Shown: positions 1 through 8,647, counted from the first letter of the stretch. The stretch: 64,000 nucleotides of DNA from Bradyrhizobium sp. AZCC 2176 (GCF_036924645.1 NZ_JAZHRX010000001.1:620001-684000), one strand, 5' to 3'. Program-made: numbers and translations. The notes: generated by a model not told the origin, from the letters alone.

Positions 1-695
1 ACACGCTGATCCTGCAGCGCCTGCCGGCAACGCTCTATGTGATCGGCTCGGCGCAGCTCCTCGCCCTCACGATCGCGATACCGGTCGGGGTCTATGCCGC
101 GACCAGGCCCTACTCGATCTTCGACCAGATCGCCAACACGCTCGCCTTCATCGGCTTTTCGCTGCCGACCTTCTTCACCGGCCTCTTGTTCATCCTGGTG
201 TTTTCGATCACGCTGGACTGGCTGCCTTTCGTCTACACCACCGACATCAGGGCAACCGGCATCCGCTGGGTGATCGAACAAATACGGCAGGCGATCATGC
301 CGGTGATGGTGCTCGCGCTGTTTCAGGCGGCCTCCATGACGCGCTTCGTGCGCTCGGCCATGCTGGACGTGATCCGCCTTGACTATGTCACCACCGCCCG
401 CGCCAAGGGCCTCGGTCAGGCCCGGGTGATCGTCAAGCACGCGATGCGCAACGCCCTGATCCCGGTCGTCACGCTGGTCGCGCTGCAGATGCCGGCGGTG
501 TTCGGCGGCGCCATCGTCACCGAGCAGATTTTTCGCATTCCAGGCATCGGCTCGCTCCTGATCTCCTCCATTCTCTCCAACGACACGCCGGTCGTGATGG
601 CCGTGACGTTCGTGTTCGCCTGTCTCGTGGTGCTCTTCAACCTGATCGCGGATGTGCTTTATGGCTGGCTTGACCCTCGCATCTCCCTCCGCTGA
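1..695 (+). CDS. Peptide ABC transporter permease, DppB/OppB family (5'-truncated)
   Basis: Inner-membrane permease of a dipeptide/oligopeptide ABC importer. The reading frame is open from the first bases of the window (frame starting at base 3, upstream of the GTG at 39), so the N-terminal part lies outside. Several hydrophobic segments are visible, and the cytoplasmic EAA-like loop reads TTARAKGLGQARVIVKHA around codons 108-125 of the visible part, which docks onto the ATPase in this family. It overlaps the next permease gene by about 35 bases, and two ATPase genes follow, giving the usual B-C-D-F order. The substrate-binding protein would be expected upstream. The substrate itself cannot be read from the sequence. 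Confidence 0.93.
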   Translation, partial: TLILQRLPATLYVIGSAQLLALTIAIPVGVYAATRPYSIFDQIANTLAFIGFSLPTFFTGLLFILVFSITLDWLPFVYTTDIRATGIRWVIEQIRQAIMPVMVLALFQAASMTRFVRSAMLDVIRLDYVTTARAKGLGQARVIVKHAMRNALIPVVTLVALQMPAVFGGAIVTEQIFRIPGIGSLLISSILSNDTPVVMAVTFVFACLVVLFNLIADVLYGWLDPRISLR

Positions 696-1581
696 ACGGC
701 GGCCGGCCTGGTCGCCCTGGCGCGAGACCTGGCGGCGCTATCGCCGCCACAAGCTCGCCGTGGTCAGCGCGGTCCTGCTGCTCGTCCTGATCCTGGCGGT
801 GGCGTTCGGCCCCTTCGTCTGGCGCGTCAGCATCAACGACATCGATTTCAACGCGCGCCTCGAAGGCCCCTCGCTCGCCCATCCCTTCGGCACCGACGAT
901 CTCGGACAGGATATCCTCGCCCGCATGATCTACGGCGGACGCATCTCGCTTGCGGTTGGCCTGGCGGCGATGGCGGTCGCCGTCATCATCGGCACGCTGA
1001 TCGGCGCGCTCGCGGGCATGTCGCGCGGCGCGCTCGGGCATGCGCTGATGTGGCTCACCGACCTGTTCCTTTCGCTGCCGCAACTGCCGCTGCTCTTGCT
1101 GCTCATCTATCTGTTCCGTGACGGGCTCAAGGCAGCATTCGGCCCCGAGGGCGGCATCTTCATTCTCATCGTGATGGTCATTGGCGGCCTGCGCTGGATG
1201 CCGGTCGCCCGCCTGGTTCGCGCGCAGTTCCTGTCGCTGCGCGAAAAGGATTTCGTCGAAGCCGCCCGCGCGCTCGGCGCCAGCCCGCTGCGGCAGGTGG
1301 TGCGCCACATCCTGCCCAATGCGCTCGGACCGGTGATCATCGCCGGCACCATCGACGTCGCCGCCGCGATCATCGCGGAATCGACCTTGTCGTTTCTCGG
1401 CCTCGGCTTCCCGCCCGACGTTCCGACCTGGGGCCGGCTGCTGTTCGACGCCAAGGACTTTCTTGACATCGCCGCCCACTGGGCGCTGTTTCCCGGCGGC
1501 GCGATCTTCGTTGCCGTAGTCGCCATCAACTTCATCGGCGACGGCATGCGCGACGCGCTCGATGCAAGGCGGGTGATCTGA
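661..1581 (+). CDS. Peptide ABC transporter permease, DppC/OppC family
   Basis: Second permease of the peptide importer, about 306 residues. An N-terminal basic stretch (RRYRRHKLAVV) precedes the first membrane helix, as in the OppC_N domain. The EAA loop EAARALGASPLRQVVRH sits near residues 198-214 and marks the contact with the ATPases. I prefer the ATG at 661 over the one at 652 because the family starts shortly before the basic stretch; either start overlaps the upstream permease. The stop overlaps the start of the next gene (TGATG at 1579-1583), implying translational coupling. Confidence 0.95.
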   Translation: MAGLTLASPSAERRPAWSPWRETWRRYRRHKLAVVSAVLLLVLILAVAFGPFVWRVSINDIDFNARLEGPSLAHPFGTDDLGQDILARMIYGGRISLAVGLAAMAVAVIIGTLIGALAGMSRGALGHALMWLTDLFLSLPQLPLLLLLIYLFRDGLKAAFGPEGGIFILIVMVIGGLRWMPVARLVRAQFLSLREKDFVEAARALGASPLRQVVRHILPNALGPVIIAGTIDVAAAIIAESTLSFLGLGFPPDVPTWGRLLFDAKDFLDIAAHWALFPGGAIFVAVVAINFIGDGMRDALDARRVI

Positions 1582-2573
1582 TGGCGCCGCTGCTCGAAAT
1601 CAGGGGCCTCAAAACCCACTTCGCCACCGACGACGGCATGCTACAGGCGGTCGACGGCGTCGACATCGCGCTCAACAAGGGCGAGACGCTCTGCGTGGTC
1701 GGCGAATCCGGCTGCGGCAAGACCGTCACGGCAATGTCGATCCTGAAACTGATCGCGATGCCGCCGGGCCGCATCGTCGAAGGCCAGATCCTGTTCGAGG
1801 GCCGCGATCTCGTGCCGCTCACCAGTAACGAAATGGACGACATCCGGGCCAGGGAGATCGGCTTCATCTTCCAGGAGCCGATGACCTCGCTCAACCCGGT
1901 GCTGTCGGTCGGCGAGCAGATCGCCGAAAGCCTGCGCCGCCACGAGGGCCTGTCGCGGAAGGACGCGCTGGCCCGCACGATCGAGATGCTGAAGCTGGTG
2001 CAGATTCCCAACGCGGAAGGCCGCGTGCACGATTACCCGCACCAGTTTTCGGGCGGCATGCGCCAGCGCGTCATGATCGCGATGGCGCTGGCCTGCAAGC
2101 CAAAACTCGTCATCGCCGACGAGCCGACCACCGCGCTCGACGTCACCATCCAGGCGCAGATCCTCGACCTCCTGCAGGACATGAAGGAGCGCTTCGGCAT
2201 GGCGGTGATGCTGATCACCCATGCGATGGGCGTCGTGGCCGAGACCGCGCAACGCGTCGTCGTCATGTATGCCGGCAAGGTGGTCGAAGAGGCCGATGTC
2301 GACAGCCTGTTCGAAAGCCCGCGCCATCCGTACACGCAAGGATTAATCCGATCGATCCCGCGCATCGATCTCGACAGCGCGCACAAGACCCGGCTGGAAG
2401 CCATCGGCGGCTCGGTGCCGATCCTGATCAATCCCGCTCCCGGCTGCCGCTTTGCGCCGCGCTGCCGCTACGCCTTCGGTCGTTGCTCCGAAGAGGAGCC
2501 GGTGCTGCGCGAGGTCGCGCCGGGCCATCGCATGGCCTGCCATCTCGGCGAAACACGGGGAGCGAGCGCATGA
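1581..2573 (+). CDS. Peptide ABC transporter ATP-binding protein, DppD/OppD family
   Basis: ATPase subunit of the importer, 330 residues. Walker A GESGCGKT is at 41-48, the Q-loop FQEP near 97-100, the ABC signature FSGGM at 156-160, Walker B LVIADEP at 176-182 and the switch His at 214. The tail carries the Cys-containing oligopeptide/dipeptide transporter C-terminal domain ([14 protein letters not shown]), typical of DppD/OppD. Its start shares the A of the upstream stop codon, and its own stop overlaps the next start by four bases, so the four genes are one operon. Confidence 0.95.
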   Translation: MAPLLEIRGLKTHFATDDGMLQAVDGVDIALNKGETLCVVGESGCGKTVTAMSILKLIAMPPGRIVEGQILFEGRDLVPLTSNEMDDIRAREIGFIFQEPMTSLNPVLSVGEQIAESLRRHEGLSRKDALARTIEMLKLVQIPNAEGRVHDYPHQFSGGMRQRVMIAMALACKPKLVIADEPTTALDVTIQAQILDLLQDMKERFGMAVMLITHAMGVVAETAQRVVVMYAGKVVEEADVDSLFESPRHPYTQGLIRSIPRIDLDSAHKTRLEAIGGSVPILINPAPGCRFAPRCRYAFGRCSEEEPVLREVAPGHRMACHLGETRGASA

Positions 2574-3538
2574 GCGAACCCCTGCTGCGCGTCACCGGCC
2601 TGAAGAAGCATTTTGCCGTCAAGGGCGGACTCCTTTCGCGCGAGGTCGGGCGCGTGCACGCGGTGGACGGCGTATCGTTTGCGGTCAATCGCGGTGAAAC
2701 GCTCGGGCTGGTCGGCGAGTCCGGTTGCGGCAAATCGACGACGGCGCGCTGCGTGCTGCGCCTCCTCGAACCGAGCGAAGGCGAGATCGTCTTTGACGGA
2801 CGCGACGTGTGCAGCCTTTCCGGCGGCGACCTGCGCGCCATGCGGCGCAACATGCAGATCGTGTTCCAGGACCCGTTTGCCTCGCTCAATCCGCGCATGA
2901 CCGTCGCTGCGATCCTTGGCGAAGCCTTCACCATCCACGAGCTCGCCTCCTCGGCCAGCGAGCGGGACGACCGCGTGGCGAGCCTGCTCGTCAAGGTCGG
3001 ACTAAAGGCCGAGCACATGCGGCGCTACCCGCACGAATTCTCCGGCGGCCAGCGCCAGCGCATCGGGATCGCGCGCGCGCTCGCGGTGGAGCCGAAGTTC
3101 ATCGTGTGCGACGAGCCGGTTTCCGCGCTCGACGTCTCGATTCAGGCGCAGGTGATCAACCTGCTGGAAGATCTGCAGGCCGAATTCAACCTCACCTATC
3201 TGTTCGTCGCCCACGACCTCTCGGTGGTGGAGCATATTTCCGACCGTGTGGCGGTGATGTATCTCGGCCGCATCGTCGAGCTGGCGAGCGCGCGCGACCT
3301 CTACCGCAATCCCCGGCATCCCTATACCCAGGCGTTGCTGTCCGCCGTGCCGGTGCCGGACCCGAAGGTCAAGCGCAAGCGGATCCGCCTGCAGGGCGAC
3401 GTGCCGAGTCCGATGAATCCGCCGCGGGGCTGTCATTTTCACACCCGCTGCCCGATCGCCGAGCCGCGTTGCCGGGAAAGCGCGCCCGAACTGAAGCAAG
3501 GCAGCGACGGGCATTTCGTGGCCTGCCATCTGGCCTGA
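2570..3538 (+). CDS. Peptide ABC transporter ATP-binding protein, DppF/OppF family
   Basis: Second ATPase of the importer, 322 residues. Walker [10 protein letters not shown] is at 49-57, followed by the Q-loop FQDP, the signature FSGGQRQR and Walker B FIVCDEP. The C-terminal segment [14 protein letters not shown] is the oligopeptide-transporter extension. A much longer open frame starts at 2483, but the ATGA overlap with the upstream stop at 2570 and the family N-terminus (short leader, then [11 protein letters not shown]) support the start given here. This is the last gene of the operon; a terminator-like hairpin lies about 140 bases downstream. Confidence 0.95.
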   Translation: MSEPLLRVTGLKKHFAVKGGLLSREVGRVHAVDGVSFAVNRGETLGLVGESGCGKSTTARCVLRLLEPSEGEIVFDGRDVCSLSGGDLRAMRRNMQIVFQDPFASLNPRMTVAAILGEAFTIHELASSASERDDRVASLLVKVGLKAEHMRRYPHEFSGGQRQRIGIARALAVEPKFIVCDEPVSALDVSIQAQVINLLEDLQAEFNLTYLFVAHDLSVVEHISDRVAVMYLGRIVELASARDLYRNPRHPYTQALLSAVPVPDPKVKRKRIRLQGDVPSPMNPPRGCHFHTRCPIAEPRCRESAPELKQGSDGHFVACHLA

Positions 3539-3590
3539 CGGGTACTGGCCGAAACAGGCACACCGTTTTTTGAAATTAGTTACTGTCGGG

Positions 3591-3720
3591 TTCCCTACAG
3601 ACAGCGGCTGGAATCAGATTTTAGCTTGGCTACATGCCGGGACGGCATGGGGATCGGCGCGCCCCGGCATAGAACGACCCCAGTGGACCTCAGCCCCCAA
3701 GCTGGGGTCGTTTCTTTTGA
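3591..3720 (+). ncRNA. Possible small RNA or long 3' leader ending in a terminator
   Basis: The gap between 3539 and 3890 has no convincing gene. It holds two consecutive hairpins: TGCCGGG paired with CCCGGCA (about 3633-3670), then the strong terminator hairpin at 3673-3712. Two structured elements ending in a U-tract are what a small RNA looks like, but the same sequence could simply be the 3' end of the peptide transporter mRNA. No promoter is convincing. No known RNA family is recognised. Confidence 0.25.
3673..3718 (+). terminator. Rho-independent terminator
   Basis: AACGACCCCAG at 3673-3683 pairs perfectly with CTGGGGTCGTT at 3702-3712, an 11-bp stem with an 18-base loop, followed by TTTCTTTT. 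It is oriented to end transcripts coming from the peptide ABC transporter operon or from a small RNA starting in the gap. Confidence 0.75.
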
Positions 3721-3827
3721 ACGGCCGCCTTTTGAGACAGGCCGGTACCAGACGGCGCCGCTTCCCGTGCGGGCGGCGTTGGCGTGAAATCAATTTTCGA
3801 TAAATGAAGCGGCACTGAAAAATGAAG

Positions 3828-3874
3828 CGGCCCCGCCCCGGCGTGGTTGAACCACTCTTGGCGGGGCGGGGCCG
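3828..3874. repeat. Long GC-rich palindrome
   Basis: CGGCCCCGCCCCG at 3828-3840 is the exact reverse complement of 3862-3874. The loop itself contains a second small inverted repeat (GTGGT/ACCAC, 3843-3855), so the whole can fold into one long cruciform. It lies just beyond the 3' end of the small gene on the minus strand, where it could act as a terminator-like structure; there is no clear T-tract. Two copies of AATGAAGCGGC (3802 and 3821) precede it. Confidence 0.6.
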
Positions 3875-3890
3875 AGATCAGGTCGTGGCG

Positions 3891-4136
3891 TTACCTCGGG
3901 TGAACGCCGTTTTTGCGAATGATGTCCGAGAGCTGAGCCAAAAGCTCCCGAAGCCTGGCATTCTCCTCGATCAGCGAGTGAGCTTCGTCGGCCTGTTCGT
4001 CACGACGAAGGCCGGGCTCGTCCCCGCGCAGGGCATTCTCAAGCAATGAAAGAGCGTCGTCGGTCGGTTCTTCAACCCAAAATGAGGGTTCTGCGCGTCG
4101 GTCTCGCTTATTGAGCTGCGGATGGTCTACTCGCAT
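3891..4136 (-). CDS. Small hypothetical protein with C-terminal coiled coil
   Basis: An 81-residue charged protein of unknown function. The start is ATG with GGAG nine bases upstream. The C-terminal half contains SLIEENARLRELLAQLSDI (about residues 54-72), a leucine-heptad segment likely to form a coiled coil. Almost the same segment (LLEENARLRKLAVKLSNLL) ends the separate protein at 5501-5815, so the two are members of one small family with otherwise unrelated N-termini. No signal peptide or membrane segment is visible. Confidence 0.6.
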   Translation of the reverse strand: MRVDHPQLNKRDRRAEPSFWVEEPTDDALSLLENALRGDEPGLRRDEQADEAHSLIEENARLRELLAQLSDIIRKNGVHPR

Positions 4137-4330
4137 GATTGATACTCCAATTTTAAAATGCGGAACGAGCCCCCAGTCTCTTTGTCGCGCGCGGAGAATG
4201 AGGTGAGTCGGCAGGCAATTTTGCGACTAAAATTGGAATCGCCCGGAGCCGACCCCGGCGCTAAAGCGGCGTGATTGCGGCGAATCTTGCAGCGCGCGCG
4301 GCGCGGCACCGCAGCCTGCGCGTGCGATGC

Positions 4331-4445
4331 TTAGCGTCTTCGAGCAGAGCATGTCCTCGGACCAGGACCGGCTCGCGTCAGGAAGACGCATCAAAACAAC
4401 AAATTAGAGCGGGCTCCGACTCAATCAGAACCGAAAAGTTCTCTC
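4331..4445 (+). repeat. Dispersed intergenic repeat (copy 1 of 2 in the window)
   Basis: The segment with GACCGGCTCGCGTCAGGAAG, CGCATCAAAACAACAAATTA and a degenerate palindrome around CCGACTCAATCAGAACCG is recognisably related to the minus-strand copy at 28271-28370 (ACCGGTTCGCG, CGCGTCAAATCAAAAATCTA, TTCCGATTCCATCGGAACG). I know similar sequences scattered through Bradyrhizobium-type genomes. It occupies most of the otherwise empty gap 4137-4443. The rest of that gap shows nothing I can name. Confidence 0.55.
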
Positions 4446-4536
4446 AAAGAAACGTGGCCAATTGATAGAGCGCGTAAAGAACTTCCAGCCCCATGAGAAC
4501 GAGCGCTGCGATCATTAGATAATAACCAAAATGCAT
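4444..4536 (-). CDS. 30-residue single-pass membrane peptide
   Basis: ATG at 4536 to TGA at 4444 encodes 30 residues: a short start (MHFGYYLM) followed by a hydrophobic helix (IAALVLMGLEVLYALYQLA) with no cytoplasmic tail. This is the composition of a genuine membrane micropeptide, not of a random frame. The ribosome site is weak (CCCCT just upstream, no clear GGAG), which lowers confidence. A second peptide of the same size class lies 220 bases upstream on the same strand. Function unknown. Confidence 0.45.
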   Translation of the reverse strand: MHFGYYLMIAALVLMGLEVLYALYQLATFL

Positions 4537-4651
4537 AGGGGACTTGAAACCAATGCTTCTCGCGGCCCGTGCGAATCTCGCGCCAGACCGTGGACCAAAC
4601 TCGATACGCGTCGGAAGGGACAAGCCTCCGGCGAACTATTCGTCGGCAATC

Positions 4652-4694
4652 AAAAATAAAAAGGCCTCCGCCGCCGCGGAAGTGACGCCTTTGA
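4652..4694 (-). terminator. Rho-independent terminator
   Basis: Read on the minus strand, AAAGGC pairs with GCCTTT around an inner stem CTTCCGC/GCGGAGG, and is followed by TTTTTATTTTT. It lies about 60 bases downstream of the minus-strand peptide gene at 4756-4854 and would end its transcript before the second peptide gene, so the two peptides probably have separate promoters. Confidence 0.75.
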
Positions 4695-4755
4695 ACGCCT
4701 TTGTCGCGAGCCTCTTCTTGACCGGAGGTCTCTTGTTCGACGCCAGCTCGCCTGT

Positions 4756-4854
4756 TCACACACCGTGGAAAATCTTGATTCCCCACAGCACGATGACGAT
4801 GGCCAATACCAGCGTAGCCGCCGTCAGTACACTTTCTAAGGAAGCGACTCTCAT
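4756..4854 (-). CDS. 32-residue single-pass membrane peptide
   Basis: ATG at 4854 to TGA at 4756 encodes 32 residues: MRVASLESVL, then a strongly hydrophobic helix (TLVLAIVIVLWGIKIF) and HGV. A good ribosome site, GCGGAGAG, lies seven bases before the start, and a strong terminator follows, so this looks like a complete transcription unit although it is far below usual gene-calling limits. One membrane helix, N-terminus probably cytoplasmic. No family recognised. Confidence 0.6.
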   Translation of the reverse strand: MRVASLESVLTAATLVLAIVIVLWGIKIFHGV

Positions 4855-5070
4855 ACTAACTCTCCGCTTCCCAGCCCCGCTAAACGGTCTAGGTGATTCG
4901 TAGATTCCCCTGCAATCGCATGATCACAATGCTTTGAACGTTGCCCCGCAGTTGTGTTTTACAGGTCACACATCTGGGTACGGCGATGCACACCTTCGCC
5001 GCTACGCGATCGCCATGCGCTCGTGGTGCGGGAAATGCCGCTTCCGACAACTTTTTCGATTGAAGCCGAT

Positions 5071-5271
5071 TTATTCGGGCTGGCTTGAAGGGGCGTAGGA
5101 CGCGGCCGGGACCGGAGCACTTCGCCGCCGTTCGGCGTGAGCTGCCAGGCGATCGTATTCCTCCGCAACCTTGAGCAGGCGCCCCTGGTCCTTGACGGCA
5201 TTCGCGGCCAACGCCCTTGTCAGTTCCGCACGCTTGCGCCAGTGATCCGCATTGGTCAGGAAATCGGTCAT
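5071..5271 (-). CDS. Small conserved hypothetical protein (helical)
   Basis: About 66 residues starting MTDFLTNADHWRKRAELTRA; a slightly longer frame starts at 5289, but the internal ATG matches the start I know from similar small proteins in Bradyrhizobium-type genomes. The body (HWRKRAELTRAL...LLKVAEEYDRLAAHAERR) is an amphipathic helical pair, and the tail is Pro/Ala-rich. In such proteins the segment LLKVAEEYDRLA is conserved. No membrane segment or signal peptide. Function unknown. Confidence 0.65.
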   Translation of the reverse strand: MTDFLTNADHWRKRAELTRALAANAVKDQGRLLKVAEEYDRLAAHAERRRSAPVPAASYAPSSQPE

Positions 5272-5500
5272 CGATACGCCCCAAAACAAGATGATGTGCT
5301 CCCCAGCCGCGCAGACGTCAGAAAGGCCCGCGATACGTCAAAAATTTGGCCTAATCCGATCTGCCGTGTGACTCCAGCGACCTGTGACCTTTCCGCCGAG
5401 CCTCATCGTCGTTCCCTTTCCGACGCAAATTTGCCCTCGACTCAATGGAAAGCTCGTCGTCGAACCGACGACCGGGCCACCTTGTGATCAGGAATGTGTC

Positions 5501-5815
5501 ATGAGTATCGAACATCCGCCGCATGACGAACCGGCCCGCCGCGCTGCATTTCGAAATGTCGAACGTTCCGGCAACGTCGTGCCGCTGCGTGAAAACAAGG
5601 ACGTGCGCCAGGCAAATGAAGCACCGCATCAGGACGGCGAACTTCTTGCCGCCCTGTCGCCCCTGCTCGACGAAGTCGACGGACTTCGGGGCGATGAGGC
5701 GCGGCCTCAGGGAATCGACAACGTTACAGTGCTGCTTGAAGAAAACGCCCGGCTTCGAAAGCTTGCGGTCAAGCTGTCAAATCTCCTTGGCGATCTTCCC
5801 AGGCAGGACACGTGA
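5501..5815 (+). CDS. Small hypothetical protein with C-terminal coiled coil
   Basis: About 104 residues from the ATG at 5501 (AGGA eight bases upstream); a longer frame from 5384 has no ribosome site. The N-terminal half is polar and unremarkable. The C-terminal part LLEENARLRKLAVKLSNLL (about residues 78-96) repeats the coiled-coil tail of the protein at 3891-4136. The gene is convergent with the PLP-type enzyme gene and ends 93 bases from it. Function unknown. Confidence 0.6.
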   Translation: MSIEHPPHDEPARRAAFRNVERSGNVVPLRENKDVRQANEAPHQDGELLAALSPLLDEVDGLRGDEARPQGIDNVTVLLEENARLRKLAVKLSNLLGDLPRQDT

Positions 5816-5908
5816 GATCGAGGGGGCCGCGATAAGCGTACGCGGCGGTTGGATGGGTTGAAGATTTCGAAATCACCTTCCTCGGCGTCGGATTGCCGTC
5901 TTGATCGA

Positions 5909-7210
5909 TCACGGCGCGCACGGCGATCGGCTCGAAGCGGCCACCTGTTGCTGGTGCGCCGACCACCACTGGGCGATCGCCGCCACAAGGCCGTCCCAGA
6001 TCGCCGTGGCAAGATCGGGCACCGCAATGCGCACGCTATAGCGATCAGTTGTGGGATTGTGGAACCATTCTGTCGCGGCGAAATCAAATCCGAAACTTCC
6101 CGCGTGCTGGATCGGCAAACCCGCTCGGGCCAGATCGTTACTCATTTCCGCAGCCGCCTGTCTCGCTGTCGCCTCATCAAGTGCCTGTTCGCTGCGAACC
6201 GTGACATAGAGGCCGTGAACGAAATGGAGTTCGGCCGTCAGGCCCGAGAGCGCATTTGCAAAATGCCGGCTGGCGCGGCGGCTGTTGCGCAGCATGGCCG
6301 CGATCCGCTTGTTCGTCAGTTCGCGATACAACGGTGTGCCGATGTAGGGAGGGAAATGCGCTGGCAGCGCCGCGCCACCCAGTAATCGAACCGCATTTCG
6401 CGTTTCAGCCGGGAGCTCCTTGAATTTCGATCGCCTGGAAACGTTCTCCTCCCAACCAACGAAGGCCACCGAGCCAAGTCGACCGTACTCTGCCCCGAGC
6501 GAATCCAGCTTCGTATGGCTACGCACCATGACAAGCGGGATCGCCAATTCACGGGCACGTCCCAAGACCCGTCGGATACGGCCCGACCCGCTGGAGAAGC
6601 AGGTGGTGTCGAAGATCAAGAGATCAGGCGCCGCGTTCGTGCAGCGAAGTCCGGCATCAAACGCGGAAGCGGATGCGGAGGAATCCAGCAACATTATCCG
6701 TGATGAAGCTGATCTCGGACCAGCGTCCTCTTCCTGGGGGTGGTTCAACGTAATCAGCCGTAACCGATCGGCATAGCCTTCGACGAACTCCTGCGTCTCA
6801 CCATAGGCGCCAGGCAGGACAAGAATGTCCGCCTTTCCGATCAACCGCGCCGACGCCAACAGCAGAGCCGAGATCGCAGCCATGCCGGAAGCCGTATAGA
6901 TGGTATCGATTGCCCTGCCCTCGACGCCGTAAAAGGAAGGGCCACGCACATCGAGATCGGCGCGTTGGTAGTCGTACCTGAATTCGAAGGGGCCGATGCG
7001 CTGTTGGCCGGGATGTGCCCAAGCCGTCTCGGTGACGTTCCAGTCATGCAGCGCGTGCTCTGCCTTAAGGGCAGCGGTGAGCTGAAACTTGTGCCTGATA
7101 ACTTCGCTGACCGACCGTGGACACGTCAACGGCAACGGGTGTCTCAGGCAATCATTTATCAGCCTGAGTTCCCTGTGCTTCCGATCTAGGTATGCCTGGA
7201 CGCTCTCCAC
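5909..7210 (-). CDS. Putative PLP-dependent fold-type I enzyme
   Basis: 433 residues from a GTG start. The features point to the aspartate-aminotransferase/cystathionine-synthase fold: a TASGMAAI motif at about 107-114 like the phosphate-binding loop of Cys/Met-metabolism enzymes, an Asp in LLIFDTT (about 201) where the pyridine-nitrogen partner is expected, and a Lys in VRSHTKLDSLGAEYGRLGS (about 234) where the Schiff-base lysine belongs. Overall similarity to any named enzyme is low to my eye, so the reaction is unknown. It is divergent from the enolase-superfamily gene at 7398, which may mean shared regulation or a shared pathway. The ribosome site is weak, so the start is uncertain. Confidence 0.6.
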   Translation of the reverse strand: MESVQAYLDRKHRELRLINDCLRHPLPLTCPRSVSEVIRHKFQLTAALKAEHALHDWNVTETAWAHPGQQRIGPFEFRYDYQRADLDVRGPSFYGVEGRAIDTIYTASGMAAISALLLASARLIGKADILVLPGAYGETQEFVEGYADRLRLITLNHPQEEDAGPRSASSRIMLLDSSASASAFDAGLRCTNAAPDLLIFDTTCFSSGSGRIRRVLGRARELAIPLVMVRSHTKLDSLGAEYGRLGSVAFVGWEENVSRRSKFKELPAETRNAVRLLGGAALPAHFPPYIGTPLYRELTNKRIAAMLRNSRRASRHFANALSGLTAELHFVHGLYVTVRSEQALDEATARQAAAEMSNDLARAGLPIQHAGSFGFDFAATEWFHNPTTDRYSVRIAVPDLATAIWDGLVAAIAQWWSAHQQQVAASSRSPCAP

Positions 7211-7397
7211 GGAAGTCTTCGCTGATTGGACATCTGATCTAACGTTTCAAGGCAGCGTCGGGTCCAATTCGATTGGAGGTGGCAAATGTAAGATCGGCGA
7301 CGCCGACGGCACCATCGCATGTCGCGGTACCGACGTAGTGCATTAAGCGAGACCGCGGTAAAGTGGACATGCACAAAGAAAACCCGGGTGGAAACCA

Positions 7398-8486
7398 ATG
7401 GTACTCATCAAAACGGTCGAGACCGGCCTCTATCGGATCCCGCTGACGGTTACCCTCTCCGACAGCACACATGGCGAAATCGCAGCCTTCGAATTGGTGA
7501 CATGCCGCATTCGCGATTCAGACGGGGCTGAAGGCACAGGCTACACCTACACCGTCGGCCGTAATGGCGGCGCGATTGCCGACATCCTCAGGCGGGAGAT
7601 CCCCGAACTGATCGAGGGCCGGCAAGCCGACGACACCGAGGCCATCTGGCATCACGTCTGGTGGGCCCTGCATTATGGCGGGCGCGGCGGACCGCCCGTG
7701 CTGGCGCTCTCGGCGCTCGATATCGCCCTGTGGGACCTGAAGGCGCGCCGCGCCAATCTGCCGCTGTTTCGTCTGCTCGGTGGCTTCGACGCCCGCGTGC
7801 CCTGTTACGCCGGCGGCATCGACCTCGATCTTTCCGTCGAAGCGCTTCTCAAGCAAACCGACGATAATCTTGCCAAGGGCTTTCGCGCCATCAAGATGAA
7901 GGTGGGGCGCCCGGATCTCGCATCCGACGTCACGCGCGTGCAGGCGATGCGCCAACATCTCGGTGACGGCTTTCCCCTGATGGCGGATGCCAACATGAAA
8001 TGGACGGTCGAGGAAGCCATTCGCGCCGCACGCGCACTGCAGCCCTACGACCTCACCTGGCTCGAAGAGCCGATCATTCCCGATGATATTGCCGGTCATG
8101 CCCGCATCATGGCTGCCGGCGGCGTGCCGATTGCGGCCGGCGAAAACCTGCGCTCGCTCTGGGAGTTCAAGAACTATATCGCGGCTGGCGCGGTGTCCTA
8201 TCCCGAGCCCGACGTCACCAATTGCGGCGGCGTCACCGCCTTCATGAAAGTTGCGCGGCTTGCAGAAGCGTTCAATCTTCCGGTCACCAGCCACGGCGCA
8301 CACGACGTCACAGTCCACCTTCTCGCGGCCTGTCCAAATCGTTCCTATCTCGAAGCGCACGGATTTGGGTTAGATCGCTATATCGAGCACCCGCTGGTGC
8401 TCGACCAAGGCATGGCATTGGCGCCAACGCGGCCCGGCCACGGAGTAAGCTTCGACTGGAAGGGATTGGCGCAACTCGCGCGATGA
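7398..8486 (+). CDS. Mandelate racemase/muconate-lactonizing enzyme family protein
   Basis: Enolase-superfamily enzyme of 362 residues: it abstracts a proton alpha to a carboxylate using a Mg ion. The KxK pair is in AIKMKVG (166 and 168), and the metal ligands are Asp197 (ADANMKW), Glu223 (WLEEP) and Glu249 (AAGENL). The C-terminal HGAHD segment holds His299 and His302, the likely second acid/base. The usual N-terminal capping domain is present. Specificity (dehydratase, racemase or epimerase) cannot be told. The divergent neighbour is a PLP-type enzyme; the 187-base gap between them carries no motif that I recognise. Confidence 0.9.
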   Translation: MVLIKTVETGLYRIPLTVTLSDSTHGEIAAFELVTCRIRDSDGAEGTGYTYTVGRNGGAIADILRREIPELIEGRQADDTEAIWHHVWWALHYGGRGGPPVLALSALDIALWDLKARRANLPLFRLLGGFDARVPCYAGGIDLDLSVEALLKQTDDNLAKGFRAIKMKVGRPDLASDVTRVQAMRQHLGDGFPLMADANMKWTVEEAIRAARALQPYDLTWLEEPIIPDDIAGHARIMAAGGVPIAAGENLRSLWEFKNYIAAGAVSYPEPDVTNCGGVTAFMKVARLAEAFNLPVTSHGAHDVTVHLLAACPNRSYLEAHGFGLDRYIEHPLVLDQGMALAPTRPGHGVSFDWKGLAQLAR

Positions 8487-8647
8487 TCGCAGCGGCTGCG
8501 TGGGCACCTCAGCAGGGCCGCCAAGCTCAATAAAGCGAGCAGTGAAACTTTCGTTCGCTGTCCCCTGTGCTTTCTCCAAAACTCTTTCGGGAAACGATCG
8601 CTGCCTCGCGCGTTCTGTGCGGAGAGGAAGCGATAGGAGGATAGCTC

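Noticed and set aside
637..1479. Long minus-strand frame of 280 codons
   Set aside because: Complement of the DppC-type permease gene; composition is the Arg/Asp/His-rich pattern of a high-GC shadow frame.
2809..3573. 254-codon frame inside the second ATPase gene
   Set aside because: Shadow of the DppF-type gene, with an Arg/Ala/Gly-rich composition.
4544..4903. Plus-strand frame of 119 codons
   Set aside because: Opposite to the terminator and the 32-residue membrane peptide; no ribosome site and a random composition.
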